Part shown: positions 34,990 through 43,420 of the stretch, one piece after another
Position numbering within the stretch: the first letter of the stretch is position 1
Layout: each line of letters begins with the position of its first letter
NCBI RefSeq assembly: GCF_002128405.1
Contig: NZ_NETJ01000006.1
Coordinates: forward strand, 62,001 to 126,000
DNA length: 64,000 bases
Source of the DNA: Gottfriedia solisilvae
GTDB taxonomy: Bacteria; Bacillota; Bacilli; Bacillales; Bacillaceae_G
Direction: 5' to 3'
Made by a program: the position numbers and the translations under genes
Notes under the pieces: generated by a model
Databases searched by the model: none
What the model was told of the DNA's origin: nothing
What the model saw: the letters and a program-made list of their open reading frames with translations, nothing else

Positions 34990-35452
34990 TTTTAATCATA
35001 CCTTCAGATTTTCTTGTTCTAAGTACAATTACCAAACCAAAAATAACCATAATCAAGGCAGTAATATTCCAAGTCAAATCATATGGAAGTATATCAACAT
35101 GATAACGTATTTGATGTAGCTTCATGAATTTATGTTGAACTGTCCCGTCATAAAGTTGAAAAAGACCTGCTCCAAGAAATAGTCCGCCAATCCACCGTTT
35201 AAGCCAAAATGCTTTCTTTCTACGTAAATCTGCAAGTAGAAATAATGACCAAATTGTAGAAAACCAACTAAACGCATGAAATAAGCCATCTGAAATAAGA
35301 CCAATGGAGGTTGTTGATTTGTCATAAAAATGATGCCAATGAAGTAGTTGGTGAAACGCTGTTTCATCAATGAATGCAACCATACCTAGTCCAAATAGTA
35401 CTCCTGACCAAAAATTTTGCTTTCTAAATTTTGAAGTATTTTCGATTTTCAC
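34979..35452 (-). CDS. DUF2243 membrane protein
   Basis: A 157-residue protein with four membrane helices and the DUF2243 features GLGMVAFIDETAFHQLLHWHHFYD, SDGLFHAF and LYDGTVQHKFMKLHQIRY. The conserved His and Asp residues suggest metal handling. The GTG start at 35452 follows AAAGGAAG; an ATG 11 codons upstream would include that site. The 11-nt overlap with ctaG means coupled translation, and DUF2243-CtaG pairs recur in bacteria. Its function is inferred to relate to oxidase assembly. Confidence 0.8.
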   Translation of the reverse strand: MKIENTSKFRKQNFWSGVLFGLGMVAFIDETAFHQLLHWHHFYDKSTTSIGLISDGLFHAFSWFSTIWSLFLLADLRRKKAFWLKRWIGGLFLGAGLFQLYDGTVQHKFMKLHQIRYHVDILPYDLTWNITALIMVIFGLVIVLRTRKSEGMIKNES

Positions 35453-35631
35453 TATCAATCTTCCTTTAAACAGTATTTTCCTCAATTATTCTACCCTTAG
35501 CTACAAATTCACAAACGCATTAACAATCTCTTCTTATAAATTTTTTCCCATATATTGCTCGGATAAATAGACCTATACTACATATCATAATTTTGTTATC
35601 AAAATAATTAGGAACAGGGGTTAACATATAA

Positions 35632-36486
35632 ATGTACTATTACAAAGAAGAATTGATCAATATCATCAAACCAGATAAACCAGATCCTGCTGCTGCAAAA
35701 GTACTTCAGGAAGCATTAGGTGGACAATTCGGGGAAATGAGAACTATGATGCAATACTTTTTTCAGAGTTCAAATTTTAGAGGAAAAGCAAAACAGTATC
35801 GTGATTTAATAAGAGGTGTATTTTTAGAGGAAATAAGTCATGTAGAACTTGTTCAAAGTACCATCAATCAACTTTTAAATGATTCAGGCTTATCTACTCC
35901 TGGAAATGCGGGAGTAGATGGTGCACCAATTGATGAAGCAGTTAAACATGCTAATCCTCATCATTTTATAGTAGGTGCAAAATCTTCTTTACCTGTGGAT
36001 GCTGGTGGGAATCCTTGGAACGGCTCTTGGGTATATAATCATGGGAACTTAATAGCTGATTTATTAAATAATCTAATGTTAGAATCAACAGGTGTCTTAC
36101 AAAAAACAAGAATTTATGAAATGAGTTCGAACCAAACTTTAAGGGAAACTTTAGGTTTTTTAATTGTACGTGATAATGCCCATCAAAACGCTTTTGCAAA
36201 AGCTTTGGAAACACTTGGAGTAAACTGGGGTAAATTATTCCCTGTACCGAATTATGATATAAATAAGTATCCTGAGTGTAGAAAGTATGTAGAAATGGGA
36301 TATCATAATGCTCAGTTCAATTTCAGACTTGATCAAACTCGTATTGGAGAAATATTTAATGGACAAACACCAAGTAGAAATGGTGGTGAATTAATGGTCA
36401 CGGATCCACCTGAAGGATTCCCGGTTCCTGAATTACCAGATATGCCAAATGAACATGCTTCTGGCTTATATGATTTGAATAGCTAA
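35632..36486 (+). CDS. Manganese catalase
   Basis: A 284-residue ferritin-like dimanganese catalase that decomposes H2O2. The metal ligands fall in GGQFGEMRTMMQY (Glu near 35), EEISHVELVQ (Glu, His near 66-69), a central LMLESTG (Glu near 154) and VRDNAHQNAF (His near 185). The C-terminal tail with PPEGFPVPELPDMPNEHASGLYD is typical of the Bacillus enzymes, related to YdbD and spore-coat CotJC. AGGGG precedes the ATG. It forms a single-gene unit with a strong terminator. Confidence 0.92.
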   Translation: MYYYKEELINIIKPDKPDPAAAKVLQEALGGQFGEMRTMMQYFFQSSNFRGKAKQYRDLIRGVFLEEISHVELVQSTINQLLNDSGLSTPGNAGVDGAPIDEAVKHANPHHFIVGAKSSLPVDAGGNPWNGSWVYNHGNLIADLLNNLMLESTGVLQKTRIYEMSSNQTLRETLGFLIVRDNAHQNAFAKALETLGVNWGKLFPVPNYDINKYPECRKYVEMGYHNAQFNFRLDQTRIGEIFNGQTPSRNGGELMVTDPPEGFPVPELPDMPNEHASGLYDLNS

Positions 36487-36504
36487 AATAAAAAAACAAT
36501 AATG

Positions 36505-36537
36505 AAAAAACTCCCTTAAGTTTAGGGAGTTTTTTCA
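36505..36537. terminator. Bidirectional terminator after the Mn catalase
   Basis: The stem AAAAAACTCCCT / AGGGAGTTTTTT has a 7-nt loop. It also serves the convergent MBL gene. Confidence 0.88.
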
Positions 36538-37392
36538 TTAAACGTAACGACCATAATCTGGCTTTGCGATACTTTCAAAATTTATCACTAAATTATGTAA
36601 ATTGGTTTCAAGCTCTTTACCAAACATAGGTGACCCATGTCCAGTTACTGCAATTGAAGGATTTAATGCCTCGAGTTTTTTTATTGAATTCCAAGCATCC
36701 ATCCAATTTGTTGTAAAGTATCTCGGTGGACCGTTCAGCTCTTGTTTTTGCATGAGTACATTATATAATTCGTCTTGGCTTACAGTGACAAAAGCATCAC
36801 CAACGATTAGTAGTTTATCTTTATCTCTAAAAAATGAGACATGTCCAGGTGTATGACCAGGAGTATGAATCCATTTCCAACCTGGCATATGTGGAATTTC
36901 ACCATTTTCAGGTAAAGCATGTACATAATTTTTTAAATTTATTGCTTCATTTGGAAATAAAGGTGACAATTTTGCAATCATGCCACCTTCGACTGATCCA
37001 TCCGGTTCAGGATAATTTGTTTCACCAGTTAAAAAGGGTAGTTCTAACGAATGGGCATAAACTGGAACATTCCAATCATTTACAAGTTCAGTGACTGCTC
37101 CCACATGATCAAAGTGTCCGTGCGTTAAAATAATCGCTTTTGGTTTATGTTGTTTACCAAATCTTTCTTCAGCTAATTCCTTTATTTTTGCGGCTGATTG
37201 TGGCATTCCAGCATCAATTAATACCCATTCATCATTTGAAACATCAGGATTGCCAAATAGACAAATATTAACAATTTGGATTGTTTCATAAAACAAATCA
37301 GCTGCAAGTGAAGAGCCTTTTCCACTTGATACAGATGTGATTGGCATATAATGAAAATTACTCGTTGCTAACTCTGTGAAATCCTTTTCCAT
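36538..37392 (-). CDS. MBL-fold metallo-hydrolase
   Basis: A 284-residue metallo-beta-lactamase fold protein with THGHFDH (His91, His93, Asp95, His96), TPGHTPGH and VGDAF. This is a glyoxalase II-like zinc site arrangement. The N-terminus reads MPITSVSSGKG. It is cytoplasmic and its substrate is unknown. AGGAAG lies 12 nt upstream of the ATG. It is divergent from the ku gene. Confidence 0.85.
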   Translation of the reverse strand: MEKDFTELATSNFHYMPITSVSSGKGSSLAADLFYETIQIVNICLFGNPDVSNDEWVLIDAGMPQSAAKIKELAEERFGKQHKPKAIILTHGHFDHVGAVTELVNDWNVPVYAHSLELPFLTGETNYPEPDGSVEGGMIAKLSPLFPNEAINLKNYVHALPENGEIPHMPGWKWIHTPGHTPGHVSFFRDKDKLLIVGDAFVTVSQDELYNVLMQKQELNGPPRYFTTNWMDAWNSIKKLEALNPSIAVTGHGSPMFGKELETNLHNLVINFESIAKPDYGRYV

Positions 37393-37531
37393 TGAATAAA
37401 ATACACTTCCTATTCTTTTAACATTCTTTTGTATTCTACTTTTAAAACATTAATTTATACTAATCGACTTGTTGAATTAAACCATTTCATTTAACAAAAG
37501 ATAATAAAAAAATGAAAAGGGTTGTGAGGAT

Positions 37532-38380
37532 ATGCATACCGTATGGAAAGGCACGATCAGTATGGGATTAGTTACGATTCCAGTTAAGCTATTTTCAGCT
37601 GTTGAAGATAAGGATTTGAAATTTCGTCAATATCATAAAGATTGTAAAACACCTATTTCATATAAGAAGGTAGCAAGTTGTGATGACGATGTAACTTCTG
37701 ATGAAATTATTAAAGTATTTGAAACACCTAATGGTAGAGTTGTTGAAATAAAAGAAGAGGAAATAAATAAGCTAAAAGAAGAATTTGAATTAAAAACAGT
37801 TTCGATTATAGACTTTGTTAAGTTAGCTGAAATTGATCCAGTCTATTTTGATAAAACATATTATATTGGCCCCGACTCGGGAGGGGCAAAAGCCTATGCT
37901 CTTCTTTCGGAAATATTGAAAAAAAGTAAGAAGATTGGACTTGCAAAAATAACCATACGAAGTAAACAGCATCTATCTGCTATTCGCCCATATAAAAATT
38001 CAATCATTTTGGAAACTTTACATTTTCCGGACGAAATTAGAGCAATTGAAGGAATTCCTGGAGGTGTACCTGAAAAAGCTGGTTTATCTGAGCGGGAACT
38101 TCAAGCAGGCATGATGTTAGTTGAGCAATTAACAACAACATTTAATCCAGAGAATTATACTGACACTTATCGAACAGCTTTAGAACAGTTAATTAATCAA
38201 AAAGTGCAAAGTAATGACTTTATCGCTACTGAACAAGAGCAGCCTGCGGCGGAACAAAAAAATGTAGTTGATCTGATGTCTGCATTACAAGCTAGCATTG
38301 ATCGAACGAAAGGACAAGCTACTCCGACGAAAACACCTGCACCGAAAAAAACGCGAGCACCAAAGAAGGCTACAAGTTAA
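37532..38380 (+). CDS. ku: Non-homologous end-joining protein Ku
   Basis: A 282-residue bacterial Ku, a homodimeric ring that binds DNA ends. It starts with the family opening HTVWKGTISMGLVTIPVKLFSA, then has the KVASCDDDVTSDEIIKVFE core and RPYKNSIILETLHFPDEIR. It ends in a Lys/Pro/Ala-rich tail (TPAPKKTRAPKKATS) of the kind that recruits LigD. The stop codon touches the start of the ligase gene, so ku and the two LigD-type genes form one operon. Bacillus Ku acts in spore DNA repair. Confidence 0.95.
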   Translation: MHTVWKGTISMGLVTIPVKLFSAVEDKDLKFRQYHKDCKTPISYKKVASCDDDVTSDEIIKVFETPNGRVVEIKEEEINKLKEEFELKTVSIIDFVKLAEIDPVYFDKTYYIGPDSGGAKAYALLSEILKKSKKIGLAKITIRSKQHLSAIRPYKNSIILETLHFPDEIRAIEGIPGGVPEKAGLSERELQAGMMLVEQLTTTFNPENYTDTYRTALEQLINQKVQSNDFIATEQEQPAAEQKNVVDLMSALQASIDRTKGQATPTKTPAPKKTRAPKKATS

Positions 38381-39325
38381 ATGGAGCTCATTCCAATTCA
38401 TCCATTCGAGCCAGTTTCTTCAAATACTGTTCCTGAAGGTCAAGACTGGATATCACAAATCAAGTGGGATGGAGTTAGAATCTTATCTTACTGGAATGGT
38501 GAGGAAACCAAACTTTATAATCGAAAACTTAATGAACGGACATATACTTTTCCAGAGTTAACAAATATTCGTTCTTATACAAATGCCGATTCAATTATTT
38601 TAGATGGGGAAGTCATTGCTTTAGATCAAAATGGAAACCCTTCTTTTCATGAAGTTATGCGCAGGGATGGAATTAGACGATTAGATCGAGTGAAGTTTGT
38701 CATGGAAGCTGTACCAATTTATTATATGATTTTTGATATTTTGTACTATAACGGTGAATGGGTTAATGATAAGACCTTGAAGGAAAGACTTGAGTTACTT
38801 TCTTCAGTGATTACACCAAATAAACAGATTCAAGTCGTACCGATTAACAACGATAATCAAGCTTTATTTGAGGTGTCAAAACAGCATGGTTTAGAAGGTA
38901 TTGTTTGCAAAAACCTCAATAGTCGATATATCATCGATGGGAAAAATAGCGATTGGCAAAAAATAAAAAATTATAAAGATATTATAGCTGTCATTGGTGG
39001 TGTTACATATCGATCAGGCATCGTGAATTCTATTCTAGTCGGTTTGTATGATGACGAGGATCGATTTTGGTATATCGGACATGTCGGAACAGGTAAACTG
39101 ACTCATGCTGAATGGAAACAGCTAACGGAAGTCATTGAAGCAATAAAAATTGAAAAAAATCCGTTTTCTAATCAGCCTAAGCGGGTGAAAGAAATTCAAT
39201 GGATAGATCCTTTATTAACGGTAAAGGTACAGTTCATAGAATGGACAGAAGGTCACTCATTACGGCAACCGAGTATTCAAGCTTTTGTTAACCAAGAGCC
39301 AAAAACATGCAAGTTCACAAATTAA
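38381..39325 (+). CDS. ATP-dependent DNA ligase (LigD ligase module), stand-alone
   Basis: A 314-residue ligase with the adenylation motif QIKWDGVR (nucleophile Lys28), motif III YYMIFDILYYNGEW, motif IV LEGIVCK and motif V WQKIKNY. An OB-fold follows (about 210-305; ... YIGHVGTGKLTHAEWKQL ... EIQWIDPLLTVKVQFIEWT ... LRQPSIQAF). In B. subtilis the ligase is fused to the polymerase in one protein. Here it ends and a separate polymerase gene follows 13 nt on. It starts immediately after the ku stop. Confidence 0.9.
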   Translation: MELIPIHPFEPVSSNTVPEGQDWISQIKWDGVRILSYWNGEETKLYNRKLNERTYTFPELTNIRSYTNADSIILDGEVIALDQNGNPSFHEVMRRDGIRRLDRVKFVMEAVPIYYMIFDILYYNGEWVNDKTLKERLELLSSVITPNKQIQVVPINNDNQALFEVSKQHGLEGIVCKNLNSRYIIDGKNSDWQKIKNYKDIIAVIGGVTYRSGIVNSILVGLYDDEDRFWYIGHVGTGKLTHAEWKQLTEVIEAIKIEKNPFSNQPKRVKEIQWIDPLLTVKVQFIEWTEGHSLRQPSIQAFVNQEPKTCKFTN

Positions 39326-39338
39326 AGGAAGTAACATT

Positions 39339-40595
39339 ATGAACCATACACTTTTATTAGAGCCATTCACTAAAAATAATGACACTATTTATAGTGGCTA
39401 TTTCTTTATTTTAGGTTTTCAATCAGACAAAGACTATTTTATTGTTGGAATAAAAACACAAAATGACATCATCGAAATTGGAGCATTTACAAACGGATTA
39501 AATCAAAATGAAAAAGAAATTTTGAAAAAAGCGATTATTGATAATCAGAAAAGTATAGAAAATAAAACGATATTTGTTAATCCAGGGATCTGCATTGAAC
39601 TGGACTTTAAAGGGCTTGAAAATCATCGATTAATTGATCCTTCATTTAAATCTTTTCAACTTCAGCACTCATGGGAGGATTGTACTTGGGATCAATTAAT
39701 TTTAAAGAATATGCCACTAGACAATGAGTTATCTATGACAAGCCTTGATAAGACAATTTGGAGTGAACCGTTTCTGTCAAAGGAAGGCTATCTTTCATAC
39801 TTAGCCCAAATTTCTCCATATATGATTCCATTTTTAGAAAATAAATTGCTAACTACAATAAGGTATCCACATGGAGTACCAGGAGAGTCTTTTTTTCAAA
39901 AGAATAGTCCAGACTATGCTCCAAGCTTTATCGTAACAAAAGAGCAAGAAGGTAATAATTATATTATTTGTAATGATGTATCAACGCTTCTTTGGCTAGG
40001 GAATCAACTAGCGATTGAATTCCACATTCCCTTTCAAACATTTGATAGTAATGATCCAACTGAAATTGTTTTTGATTTAGACCCACCAAATAAAGAGGCA
40101 TTTCCATTAGCAATAAAGGCAGCAATGGAAATGAGACTAATTTTTGATTCATTTCAGATTAAAAGCTATCCAAAGGTATCTGGGAGTAAAGGAATTCAAA
40201 TTCATATCCCAATCAAACAGCATTCATTAACTTATGATGAAACGAGGATCTTTACTAGTTTTATTGCGAATTATTTAATCGAGAAATTTCCAGATGATTT
40301 TACAATTGAACGCTTTAAGAAAAATCGGGGAACAAGACTTTATATTGATTATGTACAGCATGCCAAAGGGAAAACAATTATTTGTCCATACTCTGCAAGA
40401 GGGAGAGAGGGAGCAACAGTTGCGACTCCACTGTATTGGGATGAAATAACAGAGGATTTAAAAATTGAAACATTTACAATACCTTTTGTTTTAAATCGTT
40501 TAGCAAGCACAATTTGCCCGATGAATGATTATTTTAAACAAGAGAATCTTACCTTATTAGAAGTAATATCTAAGTTAAAAGAACATAAAAAGTAA
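39339..40595 (+). CDS. LigD-type NHEJ polymerase/primase with N-terminal OB-like domain
   Basis: A 418-residue protein. Residues about 15-120 resemble the OB-fold of a B. subtilis-type LigD ligase (EIGAFTNGLNQNEKEILKKA ... NPGICIELDFKGL ... IDPSFKSFQ). Residues 140-415 form the archaeo-eukaryotic primase-type polymerase: TIRYPHGVPGESFFQKN, the metal motif EIVFDLDPP (Asp246, Asp248), SGSKGIQIHIP, LYIDYVQHAKGK and ICPYSARGREGA. It fills ends before ligation. It looks like a fused LigD that lost its adenylation domain. The ATG follows AAAGGAAG; the ORF overlap into the ligase gene is rejected. Confidence 0.88.
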   Translation: MNHTLLLEPFTKNNDTIYSGYFFILGFQSDKDYFIVGIKTQNDIIEIGAFTNGLNQNEKEILKKAIIDNQKSIENKTIFVNPGICIELDFKGLENHRLIDPSFKSFQLQHSWEDCTWDQLILKNMPLDNELSMTSLDKTIWSEPFLSKEGYLSYLAQISPYMIPFLENKLLTTIRYPHGVPGESFFQKNSPDYAPSFIVTKEQEGNNYIICNDVSTLLWLGNQLAIEFHIPFQTFDSNDPTEIVFDLDPPNKEAFPLAIKAAMEMRLIFDSFQIKSYPKVSGSKGIQIHIPIKQHSLTYDETRIFTSFIANYLIEKFPDDFTIERFKKNRGTRLYIDYVQHAKGKTIICPYSARGREGATVATPLYWDEITEDLKIETFTIPFVLNRLASTICPMNDYFKQENLTLLEVISKLKEHKK

Positions 40596-40596
40596 A

Positions 40597-40634
40597 AACT
40601 CCCTTAAGGAATACATCCAAGGGAGTTCTTTTTT
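40597..40634. terminator. Bidirectional terminator, NHEJ operon / RNase J
   Basis: The stem AACTCCCTT / AAGGGAGTT has a 13-nt loop, with A and T runs on the two sides. Confidence 0.8.
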
Positions 40635-42303
40635 ATATTTCAATGATGATTGGGAGAATCATTGGCTTTCTCTTAGTTTTTGTAAATAAATATTGTCCAA
40701 TTGATCTTTTTATATTTTGTTTCATCACATTCCACTGAAGAGTATTCGCATCAAGTAAATCATTCACAGTATCGCTGGCAAGCTTATTGACCTCTCTAAT
40801 AAGGCTTTCAGAATCGCGCGCATAAACAAAGCCACGAGAAATTGTATCTGGACCAGAGATAATTTTTTTCTCAACTTTACTGATGGTAATCACGATGACG
40901 AGCATTCCGTCTTCTGACAATTGCTTTCGGTCTCTGAGGACAATATTACCTACATCTCCAATGCCCATTCCATCCACATAAATATTACCAGAAGGAATTT
41001 TTCTAGTTTGGGATGCGACAGAATTTTGGATATCTACTACATCACCATTTTTGATGATAAAAATATTCGACTTCTCTACCCCAACTGATTCTGCTAATGC
41101 ACTATGATGATGAAGCATTCTAAATTCACCATGTATTGGGATAAAGTACTTTGGTTTCATTAATGTAAGCATTAGTTTTAATTCTTCTTGATATGCATGG
41201 CCTGAAACATGCATACCTGTTGAACTACCTGATCCATAAATTACATTTGCCCCAAGGGTGTATAAATTATCAATAATTCGAGATACATTTCGTTCATTTC
41301 CCGGAATAGGTGATGCGGCAAATATGACAGTATCTTCAGGAAGAACTTCTACATCTCGATAACTGGAGCTTGCTAAGCGAGCAAGTGCTGCAAGTGGCTC
41401 ACCTTGGCTTCCTGTACAAAGAATCGTAACGTTTTCTGGTGCAAGACGATTAATTTCTTGTGCATCAATTAGCATACCTTCAGGAATTCGTAAATAGTCT
41501 TTTTCCATTGCAACTGTTACAACATTTACCATGCTTCTTCCTAGTAACGCAAGTTTTCTATTCGTCTTTATAGAGGCATCTACAATTTGCTGAACACGAT
41601 GGACATTTGAAGCAAAGGTTGAGATGATGACTTTTCGTTTTGCTCTATGAAATGCTTCTTCAATATGTTCACCAACCATTCGTTCTGAAGGGGTAGAGCC
41701 TGGTCTTTCGGCATTTGTACTTTCAGATAACAAAAGTAATACGCCTTTACTTCCAATGTCAGCCATTTTGTGAATATCAGGGTATTGATTATTAACCGGC
41801 GTTAAATCGAATTTGAAGTCACCAGTATGAACAACAACTCCTTCAGGGGTATGAAATACAATACCGAGGCAATCAGGGATACTATGATTCGTTTTGAAAA
41901 AAGTTACACCAAATTCATTAAATTGAAGAACAGTATCAGATTGAATGGTATTTAATTCAGTATCACTTAACAGGCCATGTTCTTTTAATTTAATCTCAAT
42001 TAATCCAAGTGTTAAGGGTGAAGCATAAATAGGCAAATTCAATTGTTTTAATATGTATGGAATGGCACCAATATGATCCTCATGTCCATGTGTGACAATT
42101 AAACCTTTTATTTTCTCTTTATTTTGGTGTAGGTAAGTTATATCTGGAATGATCAGATCAATCCCTAATAAACTCTCATCGGGAAATTTCCCGCCACAAT
42201 CAATAATGAGTATTTCATCTGCATATTGAATGGCATACATATTTTTTCCAATTTCATTGACACCACCTAATGCGAAAATAGAAAGTCTTTCTTCAGTCCT
42301 CAA
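40633..42303 (-). CDS. Ribonuclease J family protein (probable paralogue)
   Basis: A 556-residue beta-CASP ribonuclease. The zinc motif THGHEDHIGAIPY (His72, His74, Asp76, His77) is complete, as in catalytically active RNase J1 and unlike J2. Further motifs include HSIPDCLG, VHTGDFKFD, ILCTGSQGEP and IPIHGEFRM. RNase J does 5'-3' exo- and endonucleolytic RNA decay. B. subtilis rnjA and rnjB lie in other neighbourhoods, so this may be an extra copy. The gene is monocistronic beside the NHEJ operon; a DNA-repair role would be speculation. Confidence 0.88.
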   Translation of the reverse strand: MRTEERLSIFALGGVNEIGKNMYAIQYADEILIIDCGGKFPDESLLGIDLIIPDITYLHQNKEKIKGLIVTHGHEDHIGAIPYILKQLNLPIYASPLTLGLIEIKLKEHGLLSDTELNTIQSDTVLQFNEFGVTFFKTNHSIPDCLGIVFHTPEGVVVHTGDFKFDLTPVNNQYPDIHKMADIGSKGVLLLLSESTNAERPGSTPSERMVGEHIEEAFHRAKRKVIISTFASNVHRVQQIVDASIKTNRKLALLGRSMVNVVTVAMEKDYLRIPEGMLIDAQEINRLAPENVTILCTGSQGEPLAALARLASSSYRDVEVLPEDTVIFAASPIPGNERNVSRIIDNLYTLGANVIYGSGSSTGMHVSGHAYQEELKLMLTLMKPKYFIPIHGEFRMLHHHSALAESVGVEKSNIFIIKNGDVVDIQNSVASQTRKIPSGNIYVDGMGIGDVGNIVLRDRKQLSEDGMLVIVITISKVEKKIISGPDTISRGFVYARDSESLIREVNKLASDTVNDLLDANTLQWNVMKQNIKRSIGQYLFTKTKRKPMILPIIIEI

Positions 42304-42395
42304 TTTCTATCCCTCCTAATTCTTGAACCATAAAATTCCCATATTTTTCTTAGTATGTGCTTTCTACTCCGATTAATTCAATTAGTTTTGGTCAA

Positions 42396-42426
42396 AAAAA
42401 ATAAGCTGATAGCCAGCTTATTTTTA
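42396..42426 (-). terminator. Terminator of the small gene at 42430
   Basis: The stem AAAAATAAGCTG / CAGCTTATTTTT has a short loop. It lies just after the stop of the minus-strand gene. Confidence 0.75.
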
Positions 42427-42429
42427 ACT

Positions 42430-42636
42430 TTACTGTTCAAAATAGTCTTCAAATTGCTTCTTACTTGATTTTGAATCATGTTGAAAATATGGATTCTCAG
42501 TAGTTGAATCCTTCGGATCTAAATTGGTTTTTATGACTAATGTTGGTCCTGTATTAGAAGGTTCCGCAATCAAACGATCATTCAATTCATTAAAATCAGG
42601 TAGTTTCTTGTTTCCAGGTTGTATTGGTTCAGACAT
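42430..42636 (-). CDS. Small acidic hydrophilic protein, unrecognised
   Basis: A 68-residue protein starting MSEPIQPGNKKLPDFNELND, rich in Asn, Asp, Ser and Pro and likely unstructured, ending KKQFEDYFEQ. GGAGG lies 7 nt before the second of two adjacent ATGs, which is chosen. It has no Cys and no membrane segment. It could be a spore- or stress-associated small protein, but nothing in the sequence proves it. It has its own terminator. Confidence 0.65.
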   Translation of the reverse strand: MSEPIQPGNKKLPDFNELNDRLIAEPSNTGPTLVIKTNLDPKDSTTENPYFQHDSKSSKKQFEDYFEQ

Positions 42637-42936
42637 CATCACACCTCCATTAAATAGGATGGTTTTCTTGTTGAAAATTATGTGTTTTCAATTCAATCAT
42701 CTGTTTTTTAAGCCTTGTAAAAAAAAAAATTCATTACATCGAATGGTGCAGTTTTAAGTACATATAATTTAGAAGTTGGGTATAAGTTTTCATAAAGCCG
42801 TTACGTCATAAAATAGATATATCAACATATTAAAATTTGATAGATTCATATATTCAATAAATCAATCGATAAGATAAGTTTTTTGCTCAATGGAATCCAT
42901 AATACAACTTGCTAAGGCTTAAAGGAAGTGATTGTA

Positions 42937-43302
42937 TTGATCAAAAAAACTGGAGCGATAAATGTGTGGTCAAGAAAGATTTTTAAATGGTTGATCGGAC
43001 ACTATGCGCAAACCATTCTTTTTTTGCTGGTGATTGTAGCTTTTTTTAATTACTGGTCGGTATTTTATATCATTGCTTTTTTACGTGAAGCTCTAACAAG
43101 GAATAGTGAAAAATTCGGTATGAATGTTTATTTACTACAAGCTTTTTTATATGGGTGGGTAATATCAATTTTAATACTTTTTGGACATTGTTTAGTTTTG
43201 AAGTACATGCTACTGCATAGAAAAATTAAGAGTGTATTAATTTTTCTATTTCTACATGTCGGTTATTTTTTCTGTCTAATTCTGTTTTTGGTTTTCGCGT
43301 AA
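42937..43302 (+). CDS. Small membrane protein, unrecognised
   Basis: A 121-residue protein with three hydrophobic segments (about 18-45, 65-85, 97-120). A conserved-looking Trp/His-rich beginning (WSRKIFKWLIGHYAQ) and a loop EALTRNSEKFGMNV lie between the segments. TTG at 42937 is 8 nt after AAAGGAAG; the GTG at 42928 overlaps the ribosome binding site. No family was recognised. It is followed by the NhaC-type antiporter gene after 118 nt. Confidence 0.6.
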   Translation: MIKKTGAINVWSRKIFKWLIGHYAQTILFLLVIVAFFNYWSVFYIIAFLREALTRNSEKFGMNVYLLQAFLYGWVISILILFGHCLVLKYMLLHRKIKSVLIFLFLHVGYFFCLILFLVFA

Positions 43303-43420
43303 GGAAATAGAAGAAGCATTTAGTGCTTTTTAATTGAATCTTAATCGTTGTAAAATTTACAAGCATTCATTGCCATCATTATAATAAAGGAAGCAAGCTT
43401 TTTGAAAGAAGGAGACTTAA

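Noticed and set aside
37532-42303. Ku, split LigD and RNase J as a joint defence or repair island
   Set aside because: The RNase J gene is convergent with its own terminator; shared function is not supported by operon structure, so it is reported separately.
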